Shown piece after piece: positions 52,468 through 62,087 of a stretch of DNA of 64,000 nucleotides. The notes beneath the pieces are model-generated. The model did no database searches. It was not told where the DNA came from and saw nothing but the letters and a program-made list of their open reading frames with translations. How positions within the stretch are numbered: the stretch's first letter is position 1; each line of letters starts with the position of its first letter. Made by a program: the position numbers and the translations under genes. The DNA is from Brassicibacter mesophilus (GTDB taxonomy: Bacteria > Bacillota > Clostridia > Tissierellales > Proteiniboraceae): contig NZ_JBNPXI010000011.1 in the NCBI RefSeq assembly GCF_050433385.1, positions 1 to 64,000 on the forward strand, read 5' to 3'.

Positions 52468-52496
52468 ATTATAGCACTAACATAGCTGTCAGTCAA
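52468..52496 (-). promoter_or_regulatory. Strong sigma-A promoter of the S-layer protein gene
   Basis: On the minus strand -35 TTGACT (52496-52491) and -10 TATAAT (52473-52468) are 17 bp apart, the best match to consensus in the window. The implied transcript start near 52461 leaves a leader of about 135 nt before the ATG at 52325, as is common for stable S-layer mRNAs. Confidence 0.85.
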
Positions 52497-52606
52497 TTAG
52501 ACAAGTATGTTTGTAATAAAACTGTAATAATGATTTGTTTTTAACATACTCAGTACTACACTAGTAATTATATACTATTTCTTAGTACTTTAACATTACA
52601 GTTATG

Positions 52607-54220
52607 TTACAGTTGCTTTACGGTCACATTTCTAGATGCTTTTATAAATTCTCTGAATAGTGGATGACTTCTTGTAGGCCTCGATTTAAACTCTGGATGA
52701 AATTGAGCAGCTACAAACCATGGATGATTTTTTATCTCTATTATCTCAACTAATCTTTCATCAGGAGATATACCACTTATGACAAGTCCATGGTCTAGTG
52801 CCTTATCTCTGAATTCATTGTTGAATTCATATCTATGTCTATGTCTTTCATAAACAAGCTCATCACTATATGCTTCCATAGCTTTAGTATCTTCATGTAT
52901 CTTGCATGGATATAAGCCTAGTCTCATTGTTCCACCCATATCCTCTATATCTCTCTGCTCTGGCATAAGATCAATGACTGGATACAGTGTTTCTGGGTCA
53001 AGCTCTGAACTCTGTGCTCCCTTTAATCCCATTACATTTCTCGCAAACTCAACTACTGCCATCTGCATACCTAGACATATTCCTAAAAAAGGCATCTTAT
53101 TCTCTCTAGCATATTTTATAGCGCATATCTTTCCTTCTACCCCTCTGTCTCCGAAGCCTCCAGGTACTAATATTCCATCAGCGTCCTTTAATATTTGTTC
53201 ACAGCAGTTCTCATCAATCTTCTCTGAATGAATCCACTCTATTTCTATATCTACATCATTTGAAATACCTGCGTGTCTTAACGATTCAGCAACTGATAGG
53301 TATGCATCCTTTAGCTCTACGTATTTCCCTACCAATGCTATCTTTACTTTATCTTTTGGTTCCTTGACCTTTTCTACCATACTTGACCATTCTGATAAAT
53401 CTGGTTCATCGCATTTGATGTCTAAATATTCTACAACCAGATTAGAAAGTCCTTCTTTTTCGAGGAGTAAAGGTACTTCATATAATGTTTCTGCATCTAG
53501 GTTCTGAATTACATGACGCTGGTCAAGGTCACAGAATAGTGCTATCTTATCTTTTAGCTCCTTTGATATTGGGTACTCTGTTCTACATACAAGAATATCT
53601 GGACGAATACCTATACTTCTAAGCTCTTTTACACTATGCTGTGTAGGCTTAGTTTTAAGTTCTCCTGCCTTTGACAAGTATGGCACTAGTGTCACATGTA
53701 TATACATAACATTTTCTTTGCCCACATCATATCTTATCTGCCTTATTGCCTCAAGGAACGGTAGACTTTCTATGTCTCCTACTGTTCCCCCTATTTCTGT
53801 TATAACTACATCTACTTCTTTTTCCTTAGCTACTCTAAATACTCTTTCCTTTATTTCATTGGTTATATGCGGGATTACCTGAACTGTACCTCCAAGATAT
53901 ACTCCTTTTCTCTCCTTATTTAGAACTGACCAATATATCTTTCCTGTTGTGACATTGCTGTTTTTGCTTAAATTTATGTCTATAAATCTCTCATAGTGAC
54001 CTAAATCAAGGTCTGTTTCTGCTCCATCATCTGTTACAAAAACCTCTCCGTGCTGATATGGACTCATGGTTCCAGGGTCTACATTTATATATGGATCAAA
54101 CTTTTGTATTGTAACTCTAAGACCCCTGCTTTTTAATACTTGACCTAGTGAAGCAGCTGTTATTCCTTTTCCTAGGGATGATACAACTCCGCCTGTGATA
54201 AAGATGTACTTAGTGGACAT
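52607..54220 (-). CDS. pyrG: CTP synthase
   Basis: A 537-aa enzyme that makes CTP from UTP, ATP and glutamine. The synthase half begins FITGGVVSSLGKGITAASLG, and the class I amidotransferase half has the nucleophile in LGICLGMQ and the RHRHRYEFN segment. Complete and of normal length. In B. subtilis pyrG neighbours spo0F; here a 15-kb surface and efflux region separates it from the Spo0F-like gene. RBS GGAGG, ATG at 54220. I see no clear hairpin after it. Confidence 0.98.
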   Translation of the reverse strand: MSTKYIFITGGVVSSLGKGITAASLGQVLKSRGLRVTIQKFDPYINVDPGTMSPYQHGEVFVTDDGAETDLDLGHYERFIDINLSKNSNVTTGKIYWSVLNKERKGVYLGGTVQVIPHITNEIKERVFRVAKEKEVDVVITEIGGTVGDIESLPFLEAIRQIRYDVGKENVMYIHVTLVPYLSKAGELKTKPTQHSVKELRSIGIRPDILVCRTEYPISKELKDKIALFCDLDQRHVIQNLDAETLYEVPLLLEKEGLSNLVVEYLDIKCDEPDLSEWSSMVEKVKEPKDKVKIALVGKYVELKDAYLSVAESLRHAGISNDVDIEIEWIHSEKIDENCCEQILKDADGILVPGGFGDRGVEGKICAIKYARENKMPFLGICLGMQMAVVEFARNVMGLKGAQSSELDPETLYPVIDLMPEQRDIEDMGGTMRLGLYPCKIHEDTKAMEAYSDELVYERHRHRYEFNNEFRDKALDHGLVISGISPDERLVEIIEIKNHPWFVAAQFHPEFKSRPTRSHPLFREFIKASRNVTVKQL

Positions 54221-54365
54221 AGATGCTAGCCTCCTTCTTTTTAATATATTGACTATATGTTAATTTTTCGAAATCATCTTAATAATTATAGTATTTTATC
54301 TTAGCATATATAATATGTTAATAAATCTAAAAACACTTGATAAATACATGTCTGACGTAAATTCT

Positions 54366-54398
54366 GAAGTAAAAAACTGAGGGGTTTTCTCCCTCAGC
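54366..54398 (-). terminator. Terminator after the S41 protease gene
   Basis: CTGAGGG (54377-54383) and CCCTCAG (54391-54397) are followed by T6 on the minus strand. Confidence 0.85.
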
Positions 54399-54410
54399 AT
54401 GCATTTAACA

Positions 54411-55829
54411 TTATTTGCTTAATACTTCTATAGCTTTTTCTAATTGTTTATCTACTAATTGAGACTGTACATATTTGGTTATAGCTTTTGTAAGTGCATC
54501 TTGAGTTGTAAAATCTAGCACACCATAGCTTGATAGTCCATTGTCCTTTTGGAATTCTTTTATAGTGTTGAATGTAACTTGATCTAGTATCCCATCTGGT
54601 TCATTTATGCTATATCCTAAAAGCTGAAGCATTTGCTCTGCTCCCAGTACATCTAGCCCTACAGTATTTAGAGTTGGTTTTCTTTTCTTCTCTAGTGCAG
54701 GTATCTTGCTTAGATCAACTTTAGATTCCATATAAGCATTTTCCACTACTATATCTGGTTTAATCCCAACCTTGTTCACAACGTTTTTGTTTGGAGTAAG
54801 GTATTCTGCTACTGTGATCTTTATCCCTCCATCATTGGTAAGTGGTAATATAGTCTGCACTGTACCTTTCCCATAGGTTGTAGTTCCGATCACAGTTCCA
54901 GCTTTTTTGTCCTGAACTGCTCCTGCAAATATTTCTGATGCACTTGCACTTCCTTCGTTTACTAATACCGCAAGCTCATACTTTGTTTCTGTATTATACG
55001 ATTCGTATGTCTGTGTGCTTCCATCTGCATTGTTTATATGCACTAAGGGACCTTCTGGAACTAAAAGTCTAAGTACATTTATAACCTCTCTTAAACTTCC
55101 TCCAGGGTTATTTCTTATGTCAAATATTATTTTATCTACTTTTTTGCTATCAAGTTCATTTAATGCTTTTATTACATTTTCAAATGTATGAGAATTAAAG
55201 TCGTTTATCTTAATAAAACCTATGTTGTTATCTAATATCTCATATTCTACTGGATTTATTTTTATTATTTCTCTAGTTATATCAAAATATATAACTCCTT
55301 TTACACCTTCTCTGACAACACCAAGCTTTACTTCAGTCCCAGGTTCTCCCCTCATAAGCTCCGATACCTTGCTTGCTGTGTAGCCTACTACATTAATATC
55401 ATCTACGAATACTACTCTATCTCCAGCTTTTAATCCTGCACTAAATCCTGGACTTCCATCTATTGGCGTTATTATAGTTACATAACCACCCTCATCTGTT
55501 ATATGTACTCCTATTCCTCCAAAATCTCCTGTAACTATTTCATTAAGCTCTGCATATTCTTCTGGTGTATAGTAGTTGCTGTAGTCATCTAGATTAAAGA
55601 ATAACCCCTTCATAGCCCCTTCTATAAGCTCATCCTCTGTTACTTCATGTAAATAGGTTGCCTCAATAAACCGTAACATCTTACCAAGATAATCTAAATC
55701 ATTTTGAAGCTTTTGCTGTTCATCTGTAACTTCATCTGCAGCTTGTGCAAAGTTAATTGGCATTGATACTAACATCGCTATAGCTAACGTCAACATTGCT
55801 AATCTCTTTATGCTTTTTCTCATGTTCAT
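54411..55829 (-). CDS. Carboxy-terminal processing protease (S41, CtpA type) with peptidoglycan-binding domain
   Basis: A 472-aa exported serine protease. Signal peptide to about residue 31, PDZ domain about 100-180 (GGIGVHI, SPGFSAGLKAGDRV), then the S41 catalytic domain with the Ser/Lys dyad, probably Ser296 (GSASASE) and Lys321 (YGKGTVQ). A peptidoglycan-binding repeat follows (about 395-455; LGAEQMLQLLGY, GILDQVTFNTIKEFQ). Such proteases trim or degrade secreted and wall proteins and act in sporulation signalling; the substrate here is unknown. RBS AAGGAG, ATG at 55829. Confidence 0.94.
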   Translation of the reverse strand: MNMRKSIKRLAMLTLAIAMLVSMPINFAQAADEVTDEQQKLQNDLDYLGKMLRFIEATYLHEVTEDELIEGAMKGLFFNLDDYSNYYTPEEYAELNEIVTGDFGGIGVHITDEGGYVTIITPIDGSPGFSAGLKAGDRVVFVDDINVVGYTASKVSELMRGEPGTEVKLGVVREGVKGVIYFDITREIIKINPVEYEILDNNIGFIKINDFNSHTFENVIKALNELDSKKVDKIIFDIRNNPGGSLREVINVLRLLVPEGPLVHINNADGSTQTYESYNTETKYELAVLVNEGSASASEIFAGAVQDKKAGTVIGTTTYGKGTVQTILPLTNDGGIKITVAEYLTPNKNVVNKVGIKPDIVVENAYMESKVDLSKIPALEKKRKPTLNTVGLDVLGAEQMLQLLGYSINEPDGILDQVTFNTIKEFQKDNGLSSYGVLDFTTQDALTKAITKYVQSQLVDKQLEKAIEVLSK

Positions 55830-55915
55830 GCAATCTTCTCCTTTCGTTTTAACATATTTATATCTATTATAAGACTATTTATATTATATTTCTATTAATT
55901 ATATAGTTTTCCTTT

Positions 55916-55959
55916 ATAAAAGCAAAAACTCTTGGTGGGAATCTCTACCAAGAGTTTTC
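55916..55959 (-). terminator. Terminator after the subtilisin-SLH gene
   Basis: AAAACTCTTGGT (55925-55936) and ACCAAGAGTTTT (55947-55958) form a 12-bp stem followed by TGCTTTTAT on the minus strand. The stem resembles the one at 62037-62082, which follows the paralogous SLH cassette. Confidence 0.85.
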
Positions 55960-55979
55960 GTTTAGTTCTCTTTTGTATA

Positions 55980-58900
55980 CTATAGTTTGTCTAGCGTCTG
56001 CAGCAGCCTGTAAATCATTGTTGCTGCCTCTGCTCTTGTTGCTGTTCCTTTTGGTATAAAGGTCGTTTCTGTTCTTCCGTTGATTATTCCATTGTTAAAT
56101 GCTATTGCTACTGCTTCTTTTGCTGATTCTGCTATTTGATCTTTGTCTTCAAATGTTAGCTCTACTGCTGTTGCTTTTGTTTCATCTACATATTTTATTG
56201 TATTTGCTATCATTACTGCCATTTCTTCTCTTGTTATTGCTGCATCTGGGTTAAATGTATTTTCTGTTGCTGTTATTATTCCTGCTTTTAGTGCTGCTTC
56301 TACATATCCTGTGTACCATCTGCCTGCTATGTCTGTAAATACTCCTGTGTGTTCTTCTTGTTCTAGTCCTAGAAGACTAGCTAATGTCTTTACAAATTGA
56401 GCTTTTGTCATTGTTCCTTGTGGCACATAGTTTACTCCATCCATTCCATCTACTATCTTTCTTGCTGCCATAGCTTCTATATTATGTTTTGCCCAGTGAT
56501 TTGCTATGTCCGCAAATGTTCTTGTTGATGCCATTATTGTATACTTACTGAAATGGTTCAATTCTACTTCTACTACTCTGTTTTTCTTATCTACTTTTCC
56601 GCCTACATATTCCCATGTATCTGTCTTTTCGTTTAATGTATAAACTCCAAGCAATTCTTCGTCTATACAATCAAGTTTAGATTTATTGTATTTCATTTTT
56701 ACTTTAACTGGTTTATTAAATTTATCTATACTTGATGTGAACTCATAAACATCTGCTACTCTTTTTATATTATGTGATGTTTTTGGCTCTTCTATATCTT
56801 CATCATCTAATACTTCTACTTTAACTTCAACTCTTTTATCAAATGCTCCTTTTTCAAATACAAACTCAATGCTCCCTTTTTTATCTTTTACTGTATCACC
56901 AGATATCGGTACTGTTACTTCAATTATATACTTATCTAAAGTTTTCTTATGTGCACTGCTGCTTGAACTGCCTGACCCTTTTGATAAATCTGGATCTAAA
57001 TATACTGTTCTTGTTAATACTGTTTCATTACCCATAAGGTCACTAGCGTATACAGTTATTACATTTTTCCCATTATTTAAGTCAATTTGATAATCAAAGT
57101 CGCCTTCATCATCAATATTAATAATTTCTTCATTTATTTTTACTTTATCTAGTGTATAGTCTTTTACATTACCTATTATATGAACTAGCTTTTGATCAGT
57201 TTTTAGATTATTTTTTGGTTCTAAAAGTTCTATAATTGGTGCAGCTGTATCCTTTACAACTATTATAGGATCACTTGGCTCTGTTTCTTTGCCTTCTCTA
57301 AATCCAGTTACTGTAATCTTATTTTCGCCTTCTGCTAATTCAATTTCTGAACTGAATTTGTTATCTAATACTGTTACTTCTTTAATTTTTTCTCCATTAT
57401 TATAGAACACAATTGAGCTGTCTCTATTTATTGTACCCTCTAAAACTATTACGTCTTTATCTGTATATGATAATCCTGACAGATTAGTTATTTGAGGAGT
57501 ATCTATTACATAGCTCATAACTGGCCTCATCATTAAAGTTCCATCTTTTGATGTATGCTCAACAATTGGATAAAGCACTCCTTCGTGATGTATAAATGAT
57601 CTGCCGTTTATACTATTATCATCCACTCCAATACCGGGCATGTATAGTCCTACAGCATCCTGAACTGTTGCAATAAAGAATTCTTTATCAGTCGTAAAGT
57701 TCATAGATGACAAATCTACATAGTTCCATTTCCCTCTTTCTATATCTGTCATTATAGGGCCATTTATTTGTTCGCCTAACTCTCCATTTTCTTTAATGTC
57801 GTATATAGCAAATCCTATTCGATCTCCACCAGGAGTAGGCCATGATTCGTCCCAAAAGTAAATATTAACACCATTAAGTTTTCCTATTTCAGCTGGAGTT
57901 ACTTTAAGTGCTACTCCACTATTTTTATTCTGTGCAACTATTCCTCTTTCTGCAGAGCCGTCATCGTAAGCTATTTCGCCTAAGAAGTTTGCAAATCTCT
58001 TTAGAGTAATGCCTAATGTCTGAGTAGTGTCTTCAGATACACTAACCTTTATCTCTTCAGTACAATAATCATTTGCAATTACTCTTATTGTATATTCTCC
58101 TTCGTTTATATCTTCAATCACGAAATTTCCATTGATATCAGAACTTACAGGTTGAACTCGAGAATCTTCTTTTATCCTAATTGTAGCTCCTTCAACAGGG
58201 CTGCCAGTTGCCTTGCTTATAATCTTACCTTTTATTGATCCCTTTGGTATAGGTTCTAGGTAAAAGTCTTGAATTAGGATTTGTTCATCTTCTAAATGAA
58301 TTTGCAATTCTTGCGGATAATATCCATATGCTTCTACTCGCAAAGTCAAATCCTCAGAAGCTCCATCTATAGGATACTTCAATGTATAGCTTCCATCTAT
58401 TAAGCTTGCTCTAACACTTACTCCTGTCTCTAATACTGTTATTGAAGCATCTACTGGTATTCCAGCCTTGTTTTCCACTGCACCTTCTTCTAGTTGCTCC
58501 TCGGATAGTCCTGTGACATAAGTGTTTTCTATACTGCTTAAGCTAGCTAAGCTGTTATAACGAGATTCTTCTATATTGTATTTATATATATTTGTTTTAG
58601 TTTCATTAGTTCCATATACATCATCAGTAACTGAATCTAATCCTTCTGATACTAAGCTGTCACCTATTGCTGAAATGTCACCATTTTCAGAATTAACACT
58701 TATTACTACATCGTCTATATACCATCCACCATAGCTAATATAATCGTTTGATGTAAGGTTAAATCTTAGCTTAATTGTGTCACCTTGATATTCTGATAAG
58801 TCTATACTTTCGGGCTTCCATCCCCAGCCAATATTATAATAGCTTACACCTAGGTCGTTCCATTCTGACCATTCACCATATACTTGTTGTGAAACTGTTA

Positions 58901-61874
58901 TTTTACATTTGTCTGAGTAGTCTGTATCATACCAATGATAGAAGCTTAAGTTTGCTGCTCCTGTATCAGGTATAATTATCTCTGGGCTTTCAATCCATGA
59001 ATTGCTATCATCTAAATAAATGCCTGATAGATTTGTAGCCCATACATTGGTACCAGTAAATGCTTCACCATTGGTGGTTGAATCTCTACTTGGATCCTCA
59101 CCTTTTCCAGCTGGGCCACTAATAGGACTCCCCCACTCCCAAGTTGAATTATCTCCGCCTGAAGTAAATCCACCATCATTTTCTTCAAAGTTAGAATAAT
59201 ATAACACCTCAGGTAATGAATCAACTTCCATAATACTTATGTCTGATTTGTCCCCTTCATTACCTGCTAAATCATATGCAGTTATTTGATAATAATATGT
59301 TTGCCCTTCTTGAGTATCATTATCAATATAATGTGTAGAAGAAGACTCTCCTATTAATTCAAGCTCATTATCTTCATTTGTGGTACGATAAATCTTGTAG
59401 GCTGCTATATCTCCGTCTATAGGTTTATCCCACCCTAAAACTACTCCTGCGGGATATATCTCTGATGTAAGTCCTTCTATTTTCCTTGGAGCTTGCGTAT
59501 CTTCTGATATAAGCCTAACATCGTCTATATACCACCCAAGGTATTCAGATGATTTATCAGTAGTAAGCTGGAATGCCACAAGCACTGGATTTTCTGATCC
59601 AATATATTCACTTAGGTCTATTGCCAGTTCATCCCAATACATTTTATTGAAACCAGTATAGTTTATTTTTGCTTGTTTCCACGTTTGTCCGTTATCATTT
59701 GTAATAAGTATTCTACCTATATCATCATAGGTTTCTATCTGGAACCAATGATAAAATCTAAGTATAGCATGCTTAAGGTCACTATTTCTTAAGTCAATAG
59801 GTGGTGTCTTTAGAATACTTACTGTATCACTAGAGTAATTTTCTGCTAACTTAGTTCCTAAAAGCTTAGTCTTACTATGAGCTATAGGATTTGTAAATGA
59901 GTCTCCCCATTCCCAGTCCCCTTCAAGCTTCCAGCCAAGCGGAAACTCAGAAAAGTCTGTTTCATATTCTCCTGGTACTATACCAAATACTATATTCACA
60001 GGATATTCTTCTGTTTCTGATACATTATTAGCGTAATCTACTGCACTAATTTTATATTCAAACCCTGATTGTTTTACGTACTCTATTGGAATCGTTGCAC
60101 TGTACGTTCCATTTTTATATCCTCCAGACTTCTTTTCCATAGGTATAGCTACCCACTCTAAGCTATCTTCACTTTTTATCATAAGCTCTACATTTATAAC
60201 AGATACATCATCTTGAATATTAGCTTCTATTAGAGTTTCCAGACCTTCAAAAGCTTTTTTAATAGGCTCGTGGGTTATTGTAGGATTTTCTTTATCAGTT
60301 GAATTAGCTAGTATTTTTCCTTGTATAGTTCCCCGGCCCTTTCCTTCTGTTATTGAAGATACTGCTGCATAGGCGTCAACAAGTCCATAGCCATAACCAC
60401 AGTTTGGCGTTTCCTTATATTTTCTATCAGTTAATGGGGTTGCAGTATCAATCAAAATATCTTCTAGTTCTTCTACTGTTAATGAGCTATTAGCTGATAA
60501 TAGTAATGCAACTGTTCCTGTCACATGTGGAGCCGCCATAGATGTACCATTCCACCCGCCTGCATAGCCTCCAGGTATTGAAGATCTAATATTTACTCCT
60601 GGCGCTGATATTTCTGGTTTAATTTCTTCACCATAAGAACTAGGTCCTCGCTTTGAAAAAGCTGCTAGCCTGTTTGTAGCGCTTACAGCTGCTACTGCGA
60701 AGCTTTCTGGATAACTTGCAGGAACAGTGATAGATCCTTCTTGTGCAACACGTTCAGCATTTCCTGCTGCGAATACAGGTAATATTCCAGCCGCACGCCA
60801 GTTCTTAACCATATCTCTATACCACTCGTCATCACCAAAGGCTCCTCCCCAAGAGTTGTTGATTATATCTGGTGCTAAGGATGGATCACCATTAGGAGCC
60901 AGCATCCATTCACCTGCAGATAATATCCAATTTTGATATCCAACATCTTTTACAAATGCTCTTGCAGCTATCCACTTTGCTCCTGGAGCAACACCTATTT
61001 TATTTTCGCCATTAGCGTCTTGTCCAAGTATAGTGCCTGTAACATGAGTTCCATGAGGATTCCCTGCTTCATCATAAGGCATACTTTTACCAGCAACTGC
61101 GTCAAACCAGTTGCCTATAGGGTTTGACCTTTCTGGCTGATTTGGATTATATCCTCTCCACTTGTTTTTTAATGCCTCATGCTCCCAATGGACTCCTGTG
61201 TCTATTACTCCTACTACTATTCCTGAGCCATCTATTCCTAGTTCATTCCATACACGATCGGCATTTATTTTTTCTATGTTCCACTCCGTTTTGTTACTAT
61301 CATCATAAGAGATGGCATTTGGAGTTGGAGTTCCAAGTGTACTTATTTCTATTTTTTGATTAATTCTTATGTCTTTTACTTCTTCCATTTTAGCAATATT
61401 CTTTATAACTTCTTCTTTTGCCTTTACGTATATGGCGTTTATTATGTAATATGGTTTAAAATCTTCTACAGTATTATTTAGCTTTTCTTGCTCTAAATAC
61501 TTGAGAAGATTCTGCTGGGTATCTTCTGCTGTGTCTCTTAAAACATCTACTACAGCTTTTCTAGCCTCTATCTGCATTTGATATCCAGTTAGCTTATTCT
61601 TTGTGGTTGTCATAGCAACCTTTTCTGTGTCTACCTGCTGTTCCAGATAAACTATGACATCTACATAACTGTCATCTGAAAAGCTTTCTATTACTTCTGG
61701 GTCAATTTTTTCTAATGAATCATTTGCTAGTTCTTCTCTAGCTAGTGATTCCCCGTCATTGCCTATGTTCATCACATTGTCTGTTGTTGCAAATACAGCA
61801 AATGAATTGAACAATAAAAGCAATAAAACAAAAACTGCAATGCTCTCTTTAGTTTTTTTGACAAAAAAACTCAT
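55980..61874 (-). CDS. Giant cell-surface subtilisin-like protease (S8) with SLH domains
   Basis: A 1964-aa exported protein. Signal peptide 1-30, inhibitor-type propeptide about 45-175, then the S8 domain with Asp225 (VIDTG), His274 (NPHGTH) and Ser445 (NGTSMAAP), all intact. Two MAM-like beta-sandwich regions follow (each ending YLGWYIDDVRL or YGGWYIDDVVI), a fibronectin III-like domain, carboxypeptidase-regulatory-like domains (GSIKGKIISKATGSPVEGAT), Ig-like repeats, a Ser-rich linker and three SLH domains at the end (from about 1765). It resembles bacillopeptidase F-type enzymes anchored to the wall. Probable role: breakdown of external protein for amino-acid fermentation. RBS AAAGGAGG, ATG at 61874. 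Confidence 0.93.
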   Translation of the reverse strand: MSFFVKKTKESIAVFVLLLLLFNSFAVFATTDNVMNIGNDGESLAREELANDSLEKIDPEVIESFSDDSYVDVIVYLEQQVDTEKVAMTTTKNKLTGYQMQIEARKAVVDVLRDTAEDTQQNLLKYLEQEKLNNTVEDFKPYYIINAIYVKAKEEVIKNIAKMEEVKDIRINQKIEISTLGTPTPNAISYDDSNKTEWNIEKINADRVWNELGIDGSGIVVGVIDTGVHWEHEALKNKWRGYNPNQPERSNPIGNWFDAVAGKSMPYDEAGNPHGTHVTGTILGQDANGENKIGVAPGAKWIAARAFVKDVGYQNWILSAGEWMLAPNGDPSLAPDIINNSWGGAFGDDEWYRDMVKNWRAAGILPVFAAGNAERVAQEGSITVPASYPESFAVAAVSATNRLAAFSKRGPSSYGEEIKPEISAPGVNIRSSIPGGYAGGWNGTSMAAPHVTGTVALLLSANSSLTVEELEDILIDTATPLTDRKYKETPNCGYGYGLVDAYAAVSSITEGKGRGTIQGKILANSTDKENPTITHEPIKKAFEGLETLIEANIQDDVSVINVELMIKSEDSLEWVAIPMEKKSGGYKNGTYSATIPIEYVKQSGFEYKISAVDYANNVSETEEYPVNIVFGIVPGEYETDFSEFPLGWKLEGDWEWGDSFTNPIAHSKTKLLGTKLAENYSSDTVSILKTPPIDLRNSDLKHAILRFYHWFQIETYDDIGRILITNDNGQTWKQAKINYTGFNKMYWDELAIDLSEYIGSENPVLVAFQLTTDKSSEYLGWYIDDVRLISEDTQAPRKIEGLTSEIYPAGVVLGWDKPIDGDIAAYKIYRTTNEDNELELIGESSSTHYIDNDTQEGQTYYYQITAYDLAGNEGDKSDISIMEVDSLPEVLYYSNFEENDGGFTSGGDNSTWEWGSPISGPAGKGEDPSRDSTTNGEAFTGTNVWATNLSGIYLDDSNSWIESPEIIIPDTGAANLSFYHWYDTDYSDKCKITVSQQVYGEWSEWNDLGVSYYNIGWGWKPESIDLSEYQGDTIKLRFNLTSNDYISYGGWYIDDVVISVNSENGDISAIGDSLVSEGLDSVTDDVYGTNETKTNIYKYNIEESRYNSLASLSSIENTYVTGLSEEQLEEGAVENKAGIPVDASITVLETGVSVRASLIDGSYTLKYPIDGASEDLTLRVEAYGYYPQELQIHLEDEQILIQDFYLEPIPKGSIKGKIISKATGSPVEGATIRIKEDSRVQPVSSDINGNFVIEDINEGEYTIRVIANDYCTEEIKVSVSEDTTQTLGITLKRFANFLGEIAYDDGSAERGIVAQNKNSGVALKVTPAEIGKLNGVNIYFWDESWPTPGGDRIGFAIYDIKENGELGEQINGPIMTDIERGKWNYVDLSSMNFTTDKEFFIATVQDAVGLYMPGIGVDDNSINGRSFIHHEGVLYPIVEHTSKDGTLMMRPVMSYVIDTPQITNLSGLSYTDKDVIVLEGTINRDSSIVFYNNGEKIKEVTVLDNKFSSEIELAEGENKITVTGFREGKETEPSDPIIVVKDTAAPIIELLEPKNNLKTDQKLVHIIGNVKDYTLDKVKINEEIINIDDEGDFDYQIDLNNGKNVITVYASDLMGNETVLTRTVYLDPDLSKGSGSSSSSAHKKTLDKYIIEVTVPISGDTVKDKKGSIEFVFEKGAFDKRVEVKVEVLDDEDIEEPKTSHNIKRVADVYEFTSSIDKFNKPVKVKMKYNKSKLDCIDEELLGVYTLNEKTDTWEYVGGKVDKKNRVVEVELNHFSKYTIMASTRTFADIANHWAKHNIEAMAARKIVDGMDGVNYVPQGTMTKAQFVKTLASLLGLEQEEHTGVFTDIAGRWYTGYVEAALKAGIITATENTFNPDAAITREEMAVMIANTIKYVDETKATAVELTFEDKDQIAESAKEAVAIAFNNGIINGRTETTFIPKGTATRAEAATMIYRLLQTLDKL
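55985..56866 (-). repeat. SLH cassette, copy 1
   Basis: About 0.88 kb at the 3' end of the protease gene is nearly identical to 62093-62974 in the next SLH gene, offset 6108 bp. By eye the two protein segments differ at about 13 of 282 residues. The cassette includes a ZU5-like domain (EFTSSIDKFNKPVKVKMKY) and three SLH domains. Confidence 0.9.
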
Positions 61875-62029
61875 TCTTTTACCTCCTTTATGTCCTTACT
61901 TAAAATGTGTTTTTGAGTATGTACCCTATGTAATTGTATTTGGTATTATTTCTTAATACAAGTAATATGAACCATTTAACTCATTGTAATATTCTATATA
62001 TTTGTGTTTTGTAATAGATATTATTAATA

Positions 62030-62083
62030 CCAATGCAAAACAAAGACTCTTGGCGAGATATCTCACCAAGAGTCTTTGTTTTG
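62030..62083 (-). terminator. Terminator after the partial SLH protein gene
   Basis: AAAACAAAGACTCTTGG (62037-62053) and CCAAGAGTCTTTGTTTT (62066-62082) form a perfect 17-bp stem with further GAGA/TCTC pairing inside. The T-tract is short. Confidence 0.85.
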
Positions 62084-62087
62084 TATA

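Noticed and set aside
52560..52606. Terminator after pyrG
   Set aside because: Only a weak TAACA/TGTTA pairing is present with no T-run, so I do not call it; pyrG may end by Rho or read through.
59012..59224. Minus-strand ORF of 70 codons inside the protease gene in another frame
   Set aside because: It is fully contained in the 1964-codon gene, without an RBS.
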